Below the pieces are notes generated by a model. That model was not told the DNA's origin. It saw only the letters and a program-made list of their open reading frames with translations, and did not search any database. Shown in pieces: positions 25,467 through 33,771 of a stretch of DNA of 64,000 bases. How positions within the stretch are numbered: position 1 is the first letter of the stretch; every line of letters starts with the position of its first letter. This stretch comes from Microbulbifer marinus. Its GTDB lineage: Bacteria > Pseudomonadota > Gammaproteobacteria > Pseudomonadales > Cellvibrionaceae. The position numbers and the translations under genes are program-made. The DNA lies in contig NZ_FNQO01000001.1 in assembly GCF_900107725.1 (NCBI RefSeq), positions 1,170,458 to 1,234,457 of the forward strand, read 5' to 3'.

Positions 25467-27791
25467 TCAGGTCAGAGCTGCCAATACGCGATCCAAAGTG
25501 CCCACAATCCGCTGCACGTTCTGTGCAGAGATAATCAGCGGCGGTTTGATTTTGATAATGTTGTTGTCATAGCCGTTGGTGTTCAGCAGTATGCCCTGCC
25601 CTTTCATCATTTCCACCACGGCCTCGGCCAACGCGGCTGCCGGTGCCATTGTGTCGCGGTCCTGCACCAGCTCCACGCCGATATATAGCCCCTGACCGCG
25701 CACATCGGCAATGCATTCGTATCTCTGCGCGAGCTGCAGCAATCCCTCCATCAGCTCAGCGCCACGCGTGCGGCAATTGGCCATTATTTCCTCGTCCTTC
25801 AGTACATCCAGCACCGCTAGGCCCGCAGCGCAGGACACCGGATTGCCGCCAAACGTATTGAAATAGGGCACGCCGTTATTGAACGCCGCCGCTATCTCGG
25901 GCGTAGTGATCACAGCGCCCAGCGGGTGACCGTTGCCGATGGGCTTGCCCAGGGTGACGATATCCGGTACCACTCCTTGGGTTTCAAAACACCACAAGTG
26001 ATCGCCCACGCGGCCGAAACCGAGCTGCACTTCGTCTGCGACGCAAACACCGCCGGCGGCACGCACATGCTCGTAAACAGTATTCAGGTATCCCTCGGGC
26101 AGAACTATCTGGCCGCCGGTGCCAATCTGCGATTCCGCGTAAAAAGCGGCCACACCGCGGCCGTCCGCTGCCAGCTCTTCGATAATCCGCTGCACGTCGG
26201 CCGCGTACTTGTATCCGGCTTCCGGGTCGTCCCGTTTGTAGGGGCCGCGCAGGGTGTCCGGGGTGAGCGTCTTGTGCACATATTCGGGTAGTCCGGGCCG
26301 GCCCGGGCGGTCGATGCGGTGCGGGCTGATATCGGTACAGACGCTGGAGTTGCCGTGGTAGGCCTTGTCGATCACCAACATCTCCGTATGCCCGGTGTAG
26401 GCCTTGGCCATGCGCATGGCCAGGTCGTTGGCCTCGCTGCCGGAGTTGACCAGAAAACACACCGATAACGGCTCGGGGAAGCAGTCGGCCAGTTGTTGCG
26501 CGTATTGCGGTAACTGCTCGTACAGATAGCGGGAGTTGGTATTCAGTGTCGCCACCTGGCTGCGGATGGCGCCGGCGATACGCGGGTGACAATGTCCCCA
26601 CTGGCAGACATTGTTGACACAATCCAGGTAGGCGTCTCCCTCGGCGCTGTACAGGTACTGCAGCGCGCCTTGGGTCAGGTGGAGGGGTTCGCGGTAGTGC
26701 AAGCCGAGGGATTTACCCATATGCCGGTCGCGCAGCTTCTGCTGTACCTCCCGGTCGGGTGCGGCGACGGTAAATCCGCACGCCTCCAGTAGCGCGTTCG
26801 TCAGTGCCAGAGGATTCGTGGCCAGCAGCCGGTCCAGCAGGTTCCAGACTTCCTCCGCTTTCAGCTGCGCGTGCTTATTGTCCGGCTGGGCAATCAGCGC
26901 CTCCGCGGCCTTGCAACCGTAGATCGTCAGGCGGGTGCAGACCAGGTGATAAATAAGCCCTATCTCGCGTTCCGTCAGCGGAAATTCCCGATGGTAGGCC
27001 GCCACCAGCACCCGCGCCACGGCGATCGGATCTTCCCCGGTCAGCATCAGGTCGGATAGACAAATCGCGATATTGGTCACCGTGTAGGTGTAAACGGTAT
27101 CGCCAAAATCAAAAATGCCGGCCAGCTCGTCGGCGGTTTCATCGACCAGGATGCTGTAGCGGTGCGCGTCGTTGTGCACGACACTCTTGCGCAGCTGCAC
27201 CAGCTCAGGCAGGACTTCACTTTCGAATTGCAGCAGGAAATACTCGGCCAGGCGGCGCCGATAGGGATCGGCAATCGCCGCGCACAGCGGCTTGCTGGCC
27301 AGCGCGTTTTTCAGGTCCCAGTGAATATCCGGGCGGTTAGCGGCCGGGTCGTAATATCCCTCCAGTGCCCGGTCCATGCACCCCAGGGTCTGGCCCACCT
27401 GCTCGAGCAGCCGGTCGGGAACGGGATTCACCTCCTTCAGCAGGCGGCCAGGCACATAGGTGAGCAGGCGCACCAGGTAGGGCTCGCCGTCGGCGGATTG
27501 CAGGGTGCCGATCCAGTCCCCTGCCCTGTCCCGCACCGGCCGGGGGAACAGGCAGGTATCGACGGCCTCACCCAGCCGCTGCATGACCGAGTTCTGCATC
27601 CCGAGCACCGCCGGGTGTTCGCTCCGGTCGTGAACCTTACAGGTGTAGCGGTTGCCGTCGCTGTCGATCAGCAGCAGATTCTGATCCACATAACCGCCCA
27701 GCTCACTGATGTGCTGCAACTCCAGTCCATACTGGCTGCGCACAAATGCCGTTATTTCCCGGTGTGAAACGCTTGGTGCCTTTTGGGTCAT
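25467..27791 (-). CDS. Fusion of a hydroxylysine-kinase-like domain and a class III aminotransferase/phospholyase
   Basis: A 774-residue two-part enzyme. The first 330 residues are an APH/choline-kinase fold (catalytic VHNDAHRYSILV and DFGD), the rest is a class III PLP enzyme (ADEVQLGFGR, PLP lysine in TLGKPIGNG at about 616). In animals the separate relatives are hydroxylysine kinase and the ammoniophospholyases AGXT2L1/2, which turn a phosphorylated amino alcohol into an aldehyde, ammonia and phosphate; class III transaminases are the alternative. The magnesium-binding Asn of the kinase loop is Ser here. The ATG at 27791 follows GGAGG by five bases; a TTG at 27803 would destroy it. A palindrome matching that of the lysR-deiminase gap lies upstream. 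Confidence 0.85.
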   Translation of the reverse strand: MTQKAPSVSHREITAFVRSQYGLELQHISELGGYVDQNLLLIDSDGNRYTCKVHDRSEHPAVLGMQNSVMQRLGEAVDTCLFPRPVRDRAGDWIGTLQSADGEPYLVRLLTYVPGRLLKEVNPVPDRLLEQVGQTLGCMDRALEGYYDPAANRPDIHWDLKNALASKPLCAAIADPYRRRLAEYFLLQFESEVLPELVQLRKSVVHNDAHRYSILVDETADELAGIFDFGDTVYTYTVTNIAICLSDLMLTGEDPIAVARVLVAAYHREFPLTEREIGLIYHLVCTRLTIYGCKAAEALIAQPDNKHAQLKAEEVWNLLDRLLATNPLALTNALLEACGFTVAAPDREVQQKLRDRHMGKSLGLHYREPLHLTQGALQYLYSAEGDAYLDCVNNVCQWGHCHPRIAGAIRSQVATLNTNSRYLYEQLPQYAQQLADCFPEPLSVCFLVNSGSEANDLAMRMAKAYTGHTEMLVIDKAYHGNSSVCTDISPHRIDRPGRPGLPEYVHKTLTPDTLRGPYKRDDPEAGYKYAADVQRIIEELAADGRGVAAFYAESQIGTGGQIVLPEGYLNTVYEHVRAAGGVCVADEVQLGFGRVGDHLWCFETQGVVPDIVTLGKPIGNGHPLGAVITTPEIAAAFNNGVPYFNTFGGNPVSCAAGLAVLDVLKDEEIMANCRTRGAELMEGLLQLAQRYECIADVRGQGLYIGVELVQDRDTMAPAAALAEAVVEMMKGQGILLNTNGYDNNIIKIKPPLIISAQNVQRIVGTLDRVLAALT

Positions 27792-27891
27792 GATTGCCTC
27801 CAACTACCTCGCCGGCCGGTGGCCAGGCTGAATGCTGGGCAGCATATCCAGATATTTTATTCACCAAAATCGACCAAATATCACATTTGTA

Positions 27892-27906
27892 GTGAGTTAT
27901 ATTCAC
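27892..27906. promoter_or_regulatory. Probable LysR operator upstream of the kinase/aminotransferase gene
   Basis: GTGAGT-TAT-ATTCAC is a 15-bp palindrome (5 of 6 pairs) containing TGAG-N5-TTCA, which fits the T-N11-A rule for LysR boxes. It lies about 100 bp before the kinase/aminotransferase ATG and matches the site at 28835-28849. A further half-site GTGAGC lies at about 27912. Confidence 0.6.
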
Positions 27907-27931
27907 CCATCTGTGAGCACTGCGGGAGCAA

Positions 27932-28819
27932 TCAGGCAGTTTCTCTGGAAAGCACACTGCTGATCCACTGGCGGAATTCCGCCACCCGGTTCCCGGGCGC
28001 CGGCGCTTGTACCTCGGCCAGATAGTAGGCCTGGGGCGCAGTCACTTGGTCTTTTAGCAGGCGCACCAGGGAGCCGTTGCGCAGGTCGTGCGCCACTTCA
28101 ATCGCACTCGCCAGCGCGACACCCAGACCCGCGCGGGCGGCCTGCAGCGCGTGGGAGCTGTCGAAAAAGTGCAGCGCTTTGACCGCGTTCTTGGTGCCGT
28201 ATTTCCTGTTCCAGGTATCCCAGCTACCGCTGTCATCGTGCAGGGGGCGAAACTGCTGAAGATCATTCGGATTGCGCAGTGGTCCTGCGCCGTGCACCAG
28301 CGACGGGTGCGCCACGGGAAAGAAGTGATCCTCCACCAGCTGGTCGCAATGGTGAAATCCAGAGGTGGGCTTGCCATAGCACAGCGCGACATCGATATCC
28401 GTGGGCAGGCGCAGTACTCCCGGCGCCAGTGGGCGGAAATGTACCGTGAGCTCCGGGAAGTCTTTGCAGAAGTCGCCGATGGCCCGGGACAGCCAGTTGG
28501 CGGCCAGTGCCGGCGTACAGCCCACCAGCAGCGGGGCGACATCGGTATCCGGCTCCAGGTTTTCCGCGCCGGCGATCATCACATCCAGCGCCTCGGTTAC
28601 CGCGCGCAACAGCTTGCGTCCGCTGGTGGTGAGACTCAGGGTTTTGCCGGTGCGATCGAAAAGTGACACGTCCAGCTGCTGTTCCAGCGCGCGCACCTGG
28701 TGGCTGATGGCACCGTGCGTCACGCCTAATTCTTCGGCCGCCCGCCCCATATGCAGATGCCGGCCAGCAGCCTCAAAAGCCTTGAGCGCATTCAGTGGCA
28801 AAGTACGTCGCGAGAGCAC
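27932..28819 (-). CDS. LysR family regulator, GcvA-like
   Basis: A 295-residue activator-type regulator with an N-terminal winged HTH (LPLNALKAFEAAGRHLHMGR, GVTHGAISHQVRALEQQL, about residues 7-50) and a type 2 periplasmic-binding effector domain. It is divergent from the deiminase-carbamoylase pair (118-bp gap) and 140 bp upstream of the kinase/aminotransferase gene in its own direction. A matching palindrome in each gap suggests that it controls both units and itself. The effector is likely the pathway substrate or an intermediate; this is inference. Confidence 0.93.
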   Translation of the reverse strand: MLSRRTLPLNALKAFEAAGRHLHMGRAAEELGVTHGAISHQVRALEQQLDVSLFDRTGKTLSLTTSGRKLLRAVTEALDVMIAGAENLEPDTDVAPLLVGCTPALAANWLSRAIGDFCKDFPELTVHFRPLAPGVLRLPTDIDVALCYGKPTSGFHHCDQLVEDHFFPVAHPSLVHGAGPLRNPNDLQQFRPLHDDSGSWDTWNRKYGTKNAVKALHFFDSSHALQAARAGLGVALASAIEVAHDLRNGSLVRLLKDQVTAPQAYYLAEVQAPAPGNRVAEFRQWISSVLSRETA

Positions 28820-28834
28820 AGCCTTCCCCTCTTG

Positions 28835-28849
28835 TGAGTTTTACTCACG
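28835..28849. promoter_or_regulatory. Probable LysR operator between lysR and the deiminase gene
   Basis: GTGAGT-TTT-ACTCAC is a perfect 6-bp inverted repeat with a 3-bp spacer and contains T-N11-A. It lies 15 bp before the lysR start and 88 bp before the deiminase start, the usual place for a LysR site in a divergent promoter. Confidence 0.7.
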
Positions 28850-28937
28850 ATGTTAGCAAGGAATTATCGATTTCGGTGATATTTTTGATCCGGTAATGTC
28901 AGCCGCAATTAACATCCATCACCGTTAGGAGCGGATC

Positions 28938-29873
28938 ATGGCTAACGACGTTTTTTCCATGCGCAGCCGCCGCGAGGGCGGCACCCCCAAACTGAACTAC
29001 TGGGGCGCCGACTCGGAGACGGGCACTCTGCGCGACGTGCTGGTCGGCCCGGTGGACAACCTGACCCGCATACTGCCCACCAACTCGATGAACAGAAAAC
29101 TGATCAACGCGGGCATACAACTGGATATCTCCCGGGCTCGCGCCCAGTACCAGGGCGTGCTGGACTGCTTCGAAGACGCCGGTGTCAAGGTACACATCAC
29201 CCCCGCCGATCCGGATCTGCCGCTGCAGCTGTGGGCCCGCGACGGCAGCTTTATGACCCCCTGGGGCATGCTGATCGGCCGCATGGCCCAGTGGTGGCGC
29301 ACCGGCGAATACGGACCGGTGATGGATTTCTGTTATCAGAACGACCTGCCGATCTTCGAAAAGGTCACCGCCGGCTATTACGAGGGCGGTGACTTTATGA
29401 TGATCAAACCCGGCTACCTGCTGCTCGGTTACAGTAACGAGCGCAGTCAGGCCCAGGGCGCCGAGCAGATCAAGCGCTGGTTCGAGGCCGAGGGCTGGCA
29501 GGTTTGCCTGTACGAGTTCGACCCCTACTTCGTGCACGCCGACTGCACCATCGCCATGCTCAACGACAACACCGTGGCTCTGTGCCGCGACGTGGTGAAC
29601 CGGGAAGTACAGGACTGGTTCTGCGAACTGAATATCGAGGTAGTCGATGTACCCTTCGGCTATATCGGCCAGCTGGGTATCAATGTGGTCTCCCTGGGAC
29701 AAGACCGGGTGCTGCTGCCGAAACAGAGCAGTTTCCTGGCCGATCGCTGCCGGGGGCTCGGTTTCAAGGTCTACGATCCCGATGTATCGGCCATCACTAT
29801 GGTCGGCGGCGGTATTCACTGCCTGTGCCAGCCCCTGCGCCGCGATTCACTGGAGGCAAACTCCAATGGATAA
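28938..29873 (+). CDS. Guanidino-modifying enzyme (arginine deiminase / amidinotransferase superfamily)
   Basis: A 311-residue five-bladed GME-fold protein. Members act on guanidino groups through a covalent cysteine adduct: arginine deiminase and DDAH give ureido products, amidinotransferases move the amidino group. The likely nucleophile is Cys295 in GGGIHCLCQP near the C-terminus. Other family marks are LWARDGSF, YYEGGDFM and DPYFVHADCT (catalytic His). AGGAG lies six bases before the ATG. The gene overlaps the carbamoylase gene by 8 bp, and a carbamoyl-hydrolysing enzyme is what one would need after a deiminase. Arginine itself, 4-guanidinobutyrate and a hydroxylated guanidino acid are all possible substrates. 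Confidence 0.88.
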   Translation: MANDVFSMRSRREGGTPKLNYWGADSETGTLRDVLVGPVDNLTRILPTNSMNRKLINAGIQLDISRARAQYQGVLDCFEDAGVKVHITPADPDLPLQLWARDGSFMTPWGMLIGRMAQWWRTGEYGPVMDFCYQNDLPIFEKVTAGYYEGGDFMMIKPGYLLLGYSNERSQAQGAEQIKRWFEAEGWQVCLYEFDPYFVHADCTIAMLNDNTVALCRDVVNREVQDWFCELNIEVVDVPFGYIGQLGINVVSLGQDRVLLPKQSSFLADRCRGLGFKVYDPDVSAITMVGGGIHCLCQPLRRDSLEANSNG

Positions 29874-31152
29874 ACCACTTTCGATCAACGGCGAGCGCCT
29901 GTGGCAACGGCTGATGGATATGGGCGCAATCGGGGCTACCAGCAAAGGCGGCTGCAACCGTCAGGCGCTGACTGACGAGGACGCTGCCGGGCGAAAACTG
30001 TTTACGGACTGGTGCACGGCGGCCGGGTGCGAGATCCGCCGCGACGCGATCGGCAACCTGTTTGCGGTTCGCCCCGGCACGCGAGCGGATGCACCGGCAA
30101 TACTGACCGGCAGCCACCTGGATACCCAGCCCACCGGCGGCAAGTTCGATGGTGTCTTCGGCGTGCTGGCCGGCCTCGAAGTCATCGAGTCACTCAACGA
30201 CGCGCGCATTCAGACCGAGCACCCGATCGCGGTGGTGGCCTGGACCAACGAAGAGGGCTGTCGCTTCGACACGGCGATGATGGGTTCCGCCGTCTGGTCC
30301 GGAAACATGACTCTGCAAGATGCCTACAACCTCACCGACAGTGACGGCGTGAGCGTCAGGCAGGAACTGGAGCGTCTGCGGCAGCTGGGAGACGACGGTC
30401 TGAGTCCGCTGCAGGTACTGGCCTCGATCGAGGCCCATATCGAACAGGGCCCGGTGCTGGAGACAGAGGGGTTGGAAATCGGCGTAGTGACCGGGGTCCA
30501 GCATATGAGTCGCCACCGGGTACTGATTCACGGCGTCGAGGCGCACGCCGGCCCCACGCCCATGAACCTGCGGCGCGACCCCAGCCGCGCTCTCGGAGAA
30601 ATCCTGCCGCGGCTGTACCGCATGAGCAATCAGTTCGGCGTAGATGCCCGTCTGACGGTCGGTATCATCAGCACCGAACCAGGCAGCAGCAACACGGTTC
30701 CCGGGCTGCTGACGTTCACCGTGGATATCCGCCACCCGGATGGTTGTCAGTACCAGGCGATGGTGAAGGAATTTGAACGGATCACCGGCGAGGTTTGCGC
30801 AGAACAGGGCCTGCCGATGGAAAGCCACTGCTTCTGGCGTGCGCCCGGGGTTGAATTCAACAGCCGATGCATAGACGCCGTGCGCGACGCTACGCGCAAT
30901 TGCGGCTACAGCTTCCGGGAAATGGTTTCCGGCGCGGGCCACGACGCCTGCAATGTAGCGAGTCGTGTTGCCACCTCAATGATCTTTATTCCCTGCCGGG
31001 ACGGTTTGAGTCACAACGAAGCGGAGTACTCGACACCGGAGCAGGTCGCAGCCGGCGCACAAGTATTGTTGAATGCCATGGTGAAGCTGGCCGAAGGCCA
31101 GTGCAACGAAGCCCGCGATTCGACGACCAGGCCACTCAATACTTTTGCGTAA
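29866..31152 (+). CDS. M20 family Zn-dependent hydrolase, N-carbamoylase/hydantoinase type
   Basis: A 428-residue amidohydrolase of the AllC/HyuC/beta-ureidopropionase branch, which cleaves N-carbamoyl compounds to amine, CO2 and ammonia. Metal-ligand motifs are present: GSHLDTQPTGGKFDG, the TNEEGCRF glutamates, and GLSHNEAEY. HAGPTPM and SGAGHDACNV are substrate and dimer-lid motifs. The ATG at 29866 follows GGAGG by nine bases and overlaps the deiminase stop by 8 bp, so the two are translationally coupled. It should hydrolyse the ureido product of that enzyme. Exact substrate is inferred. Confidence 0.92.
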   Translation: MDKPLSINGERLWQRLMDMGAIGATSKGGCNRQALTDEDAAGRKLFTDWCTAAGCEIRRDAIGNLFAVRPGTRADAPAILTGSHLDTQPTGGKFDGVFGVLAGLEVIESLNDARIQTEHPIAVVAWTNEEGCRFDTAMMGSAVWSGNMTLQDAYNLTDSDGVSVRQELERLRQLGDDGLSPLQVLASIEAHIEQGPVLETEGLEIGVVTGVQHMSRHRVLIHGVEAHAGPTPMNLRRDPSRALGEILPRLYRMSNQFGVDARLTVGIISTEPGSSNTVPGLLTFTVDIRHPDGCQYQAMVKEFERITGEVCAEQGLPMESHCFWRAPGVEFNSRCIDAVRDATRNCGYSFREMVSGAGHDACNVASRVATSMIFIPCRDGLSHNEAEYSTPEQVAAGAQVLLNAMVKLAEGQCNEARDSTTRPLNTFA

Positions 31153-31157
31153 ATAAA

Positions 31158-31180
31158 AAAGCCCGGCATTGCCGGGCTTT
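31158..31180. terminator. Bidirectional terminator between carbamoylase and TonB receptor
   Basis: AAAGCCCGGC pairs perfectly with GCCGGGCTTT around an ATT loop, flanked by A on the left and T on the right, between two convergent genes (stops at 31152 and 31195). It should serve both. Confidence 0.9.
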
Positions 31181-31194
31181 CGTTTCAGGGCCGA

Positions 31195-33432
31195 TTAGAG
31201 GTCGTAGGTCAACTCGACTCCCATGATCCGACCCTTGTTGAGGGGCGTAAAGCTGGCCCCCGGGCCACCAAGGGTGATTGGCAACTGGGTGTTGTTGCCC
31301 TCGGTGACTTCGTCCAGCATGTTTTTGCCGAACAACGCCAGGCGGTAATTGCCCGAATCCGGCGTAAAGCCGAAGCTGATATCGAGCATATCCGCCGCCG
31401 ACAGCATACCGAGATTGTTATCGGTATACGGCGCCTCGTCGCGGTGGTTGAAGTTAAAGCGCGACGTGAGCGTGCCGAGGGAGCCCAGCTGCAGGTCGTG
31501 GACCATGCCCACACCGTAGGTCCAGGGCGCCAGGCGCGGAATATCCAGCCCCAGGTCGGCGCCGTTCACCATCCCATCGCCGCTGATATCTCCGCGGACT
31601 TTGTCGTAGTCGCCATCGACATAGCCGACATTGAAGGTAAACAGCAGGTTGTCAGTCGCTGCCGCCATTGCCTCGAACTCGGCACCATTGATTGTCGCGT
31701 CGGCGGTATTGCGGATCACCTGAACGACGGTGAAGATCGGGTCTGACTCGTTGACCTCCCGCTGCATGTCATCGATGGTGTTGTGGAACAGCGCCAGGTT
31801 GGTGCGCAGACGACCGTCAAACCACTCCGCCTTGCCGCCGATCTCGAAGCTGGTCTGTTCTTCCTGATCGGTCGGGCCGGGCAGCGCAGTTGGCGAGGTA
31901 TTGCGCATGTTATAACCACCGCTGCGGAACCCCTTGGTCCAGAAGCTGTAGATCTGCGCATTGTCGGCCAGGTTCCACTGCAAGCCGACCTTCGGCGTAA
32001 AGGCACTCCAGGACTCGCTGTCTTCGAAGTCATAGGCGACACAACCATCCAGACTGCACAAATCCACCGGAATCGTAGCGATCTTGGCATCCTTGTCTTC
32101 GGTGGAGTAGCGGCCACCGAGTGTCAGCACCCAGGATTCGTTAAGGTCGACGTCTGCCTGGGCAAATACACCCATCGCCTCGTGGTCCTGCTGTCCACCA
32201 CCTGTCACATCAAGTCCGTTAAGTGGCAGCAGTCGGTTTTCGTAGTACTCCAGGTCCTGACTGAACCAGTAGACGCCGGTGGTTAGCGAGGTAGCGCCGA
32301 AACGACCCGCATAGCGCAGTTCGTTACTCAGCTGACTCTGGTCGACGCGGGTAGCGGCGTGGAAAGCGGTAATCGGCAGCGAGTCGATATCGCCGATGCC
32401 ATTGGCATCGTAGGCACGCCAGGCGAGGATATTGGTGATGGTGCCGTTACCGAAGGCCACATCCTGGTTGTACTCGGCGATCGCCTGAGTCCACTCGTCC
32501 TCCTGGAAGCCCTCTTCGTTCTGGGCCACCTCGAAAGAATCGTCGCTGTTATCCCAGCCGGATACGTCAATGCCGAACAGTGGATACAGCGGGTAGTTGG
32601 CAGCCAGAGCACCGCGGTTCTGCGCTACCACCCCGGCGGAGTCCATGCGGCCGTGCTCCATACGCACCAGCAGCTCGGCGGTTTCGCTCAGGTCGACGCT
32701 GAAGCTCGGGCGGATAAACCAGGTATCCGATGCACCCGCCTCGTCATTGCCGGTATAGACGTTCTCGAACCAGCCCTGATCATCGTTGTAATAGGCGGTC
32801 AGGCGGCCGTTGACGCGATCGGAGATGGCGCCGTTCACACTGGCGGCAACCACGGTATCGAGGCTATCGGTCGTGGACACCTTAAACTTGCTGGAGAATT
32901 CGTCGGTCGGGCGCGCGGTCTTGATCACCACCGCACCGCCGGTCACATTGCGGCCGAACAGCAGACCCTGGGGGCCGCGCAGCACCTCGATACCCTCGAG
33001 GTCGAACATGTCGGTAACGACACCCGCGTTGATGCCCATGTACATACCATCGACAAACACCCCCACGGTGGGATCGATGGAAGGAATAGAGCTGTTCACA
33101 CCCAGGCCGCGCACGGTGAAGTTGGCGGTATTTTTTACGGTACCGACATCATCGAGCTGCACATTGGGCATCTTGAAGGAAAGGCTTTGCAGATCCCGGG
33201 TCTGCAGCGCCTCCAGCTGGTCGCCGGAGTAGGCGGTAGCCGCCACCGGTACTTCTTGCAGTTTCTCTGCATCGGCGCGCTTGCGCGCGGTGACTTCCAC
33301 CTCTTCCATGATCGTACCCACAGCACCTTCGGCGGCGTGAGCGGCAGGCATGCCGCTGGCGAGCCATAGGGCGGTGACGGAACAGGCAGACACCAGTGCA
33401 GAATGGTTTTTGATATTGAACGGACGTCCCAT
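31195..33432 (-). CDS. TonB-dependent outer membrane receptor
   Basis: A 745-residue receptor with a signal peptide (ending AAHA, about residue 34), a TonB-box-like EEVEVTARKR at about 42-52, a plug domain (VRGLGVNSSIPSIDPTVGVF, RGPQGLLFGRNVTGG) and a 22-strand barrel. The plug and barrel resemble receptors for organic substrates, not classic siderophores, but assignment is not possible from sequence. It is convergent with the deiminase-carbamoylase pair and shares its terminator. It could import the substrate of the island; proximity is the only support. A 339-bp gene-free leader lies upstream. Confidence 0.92.
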   Translation of the reverse strand: MGRPFNIKNHSALVSACSVTALWLASGMPAAHAAEGAVGTIMEEVEVTARKRADAEKLQEVPVAATAYSGDQLEALQTRDLQSLSFKMPNVQLDDVGTVKNTANFTVRGLGVNSSIPSIDPTVGVFVDGMYMGINAGVVTDMFDLEGIEVLRGPQGLLFGRNVTGGAVVIKTARPTDEFSSKFKVSTTDSLDTVVAASVNGAISDRVNGRLTAYYNDDQGWFENVYTGNDEAGASDTWFIRPSFSVDLSETAELLVRMEHGRMDSAGVVAQNRGALAANYPLYPLFGIDVSGWDNSDDSFEVAQNEEGFQEDEWTQAIAEYNQDVAFGNGTITNILAWRAYDANGIGDIDSLPITAFHAATRVDQSQLSNELRYAGRFGATSLTTGVYWFSQDLEYYENRLLPLNGLDVTGGGQQDHEAMGVFAQADVDLNESWVLTLGGRYSTEDKDAKIATIPVDLCSLDGCVAYDFEDSESWSAFTPKVGLQWNLADNAQIYSFWTKGFRSGGYNMRNTSPTALPGPTDQEEQTSFEIGGKAEWFDGRLRTNLALFHNTIDDMQREVNESDPIFTVVQVIRNTADATINGAEFEAMAAATDNLLFTFNVGYVDGDYDKVRGDISGDGMVNGADLGLDIPRLAPWTYGVGMVHDLQLGSLGTLTSRFNFNHRDEAPYTDNNLGMLSAADMLDISFGFTPDSGNYRLALFGKNMLDEVTEGNNTQLPITLGGPGASFTPLNKGRIMGVELTYDL

Positions 33433-33771
33433 CTTTCTCTCTCCATTGCCTTATTTTTTTTATCTCCAGCAACGGACCTACAGCAATCGGTACCGCATGG
33501 CTCCATTCGTATTGTTGTAATTAGGAGCCCCGACTCTAAGACCGCGCTGATACAGCATCACGTATATCGGGTGACACAGGTGACGCTAGAAGATTACAGG
33601 GTCACCCGTGGCGGCGAAAGTCATTTAATCGTGAATATCCGTATAAATAGCGCGGTTAGTCCGGTTAGGGAGCATCCTGTAGCCGCGCGCGAATTAGCGT
33701 CCGCCCGGTCACTTTTTGTGCACCTTTTAGGGGCACGGCTAAGGGCACGGCAAAGGGATTTTGTGGTGATA
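33433..33771. other. 339-bp intergenic region upstream of the TonB receptor gene
   Basis: No gene is seen. It carries a spaced inverted repeat, CGGGTGAC (33568-33575) and GTCACCCG (33601-33608), and repeated GGTGAC words, which could be regulator sites for the receptor gene reading leftward. Confidence 0.5.
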
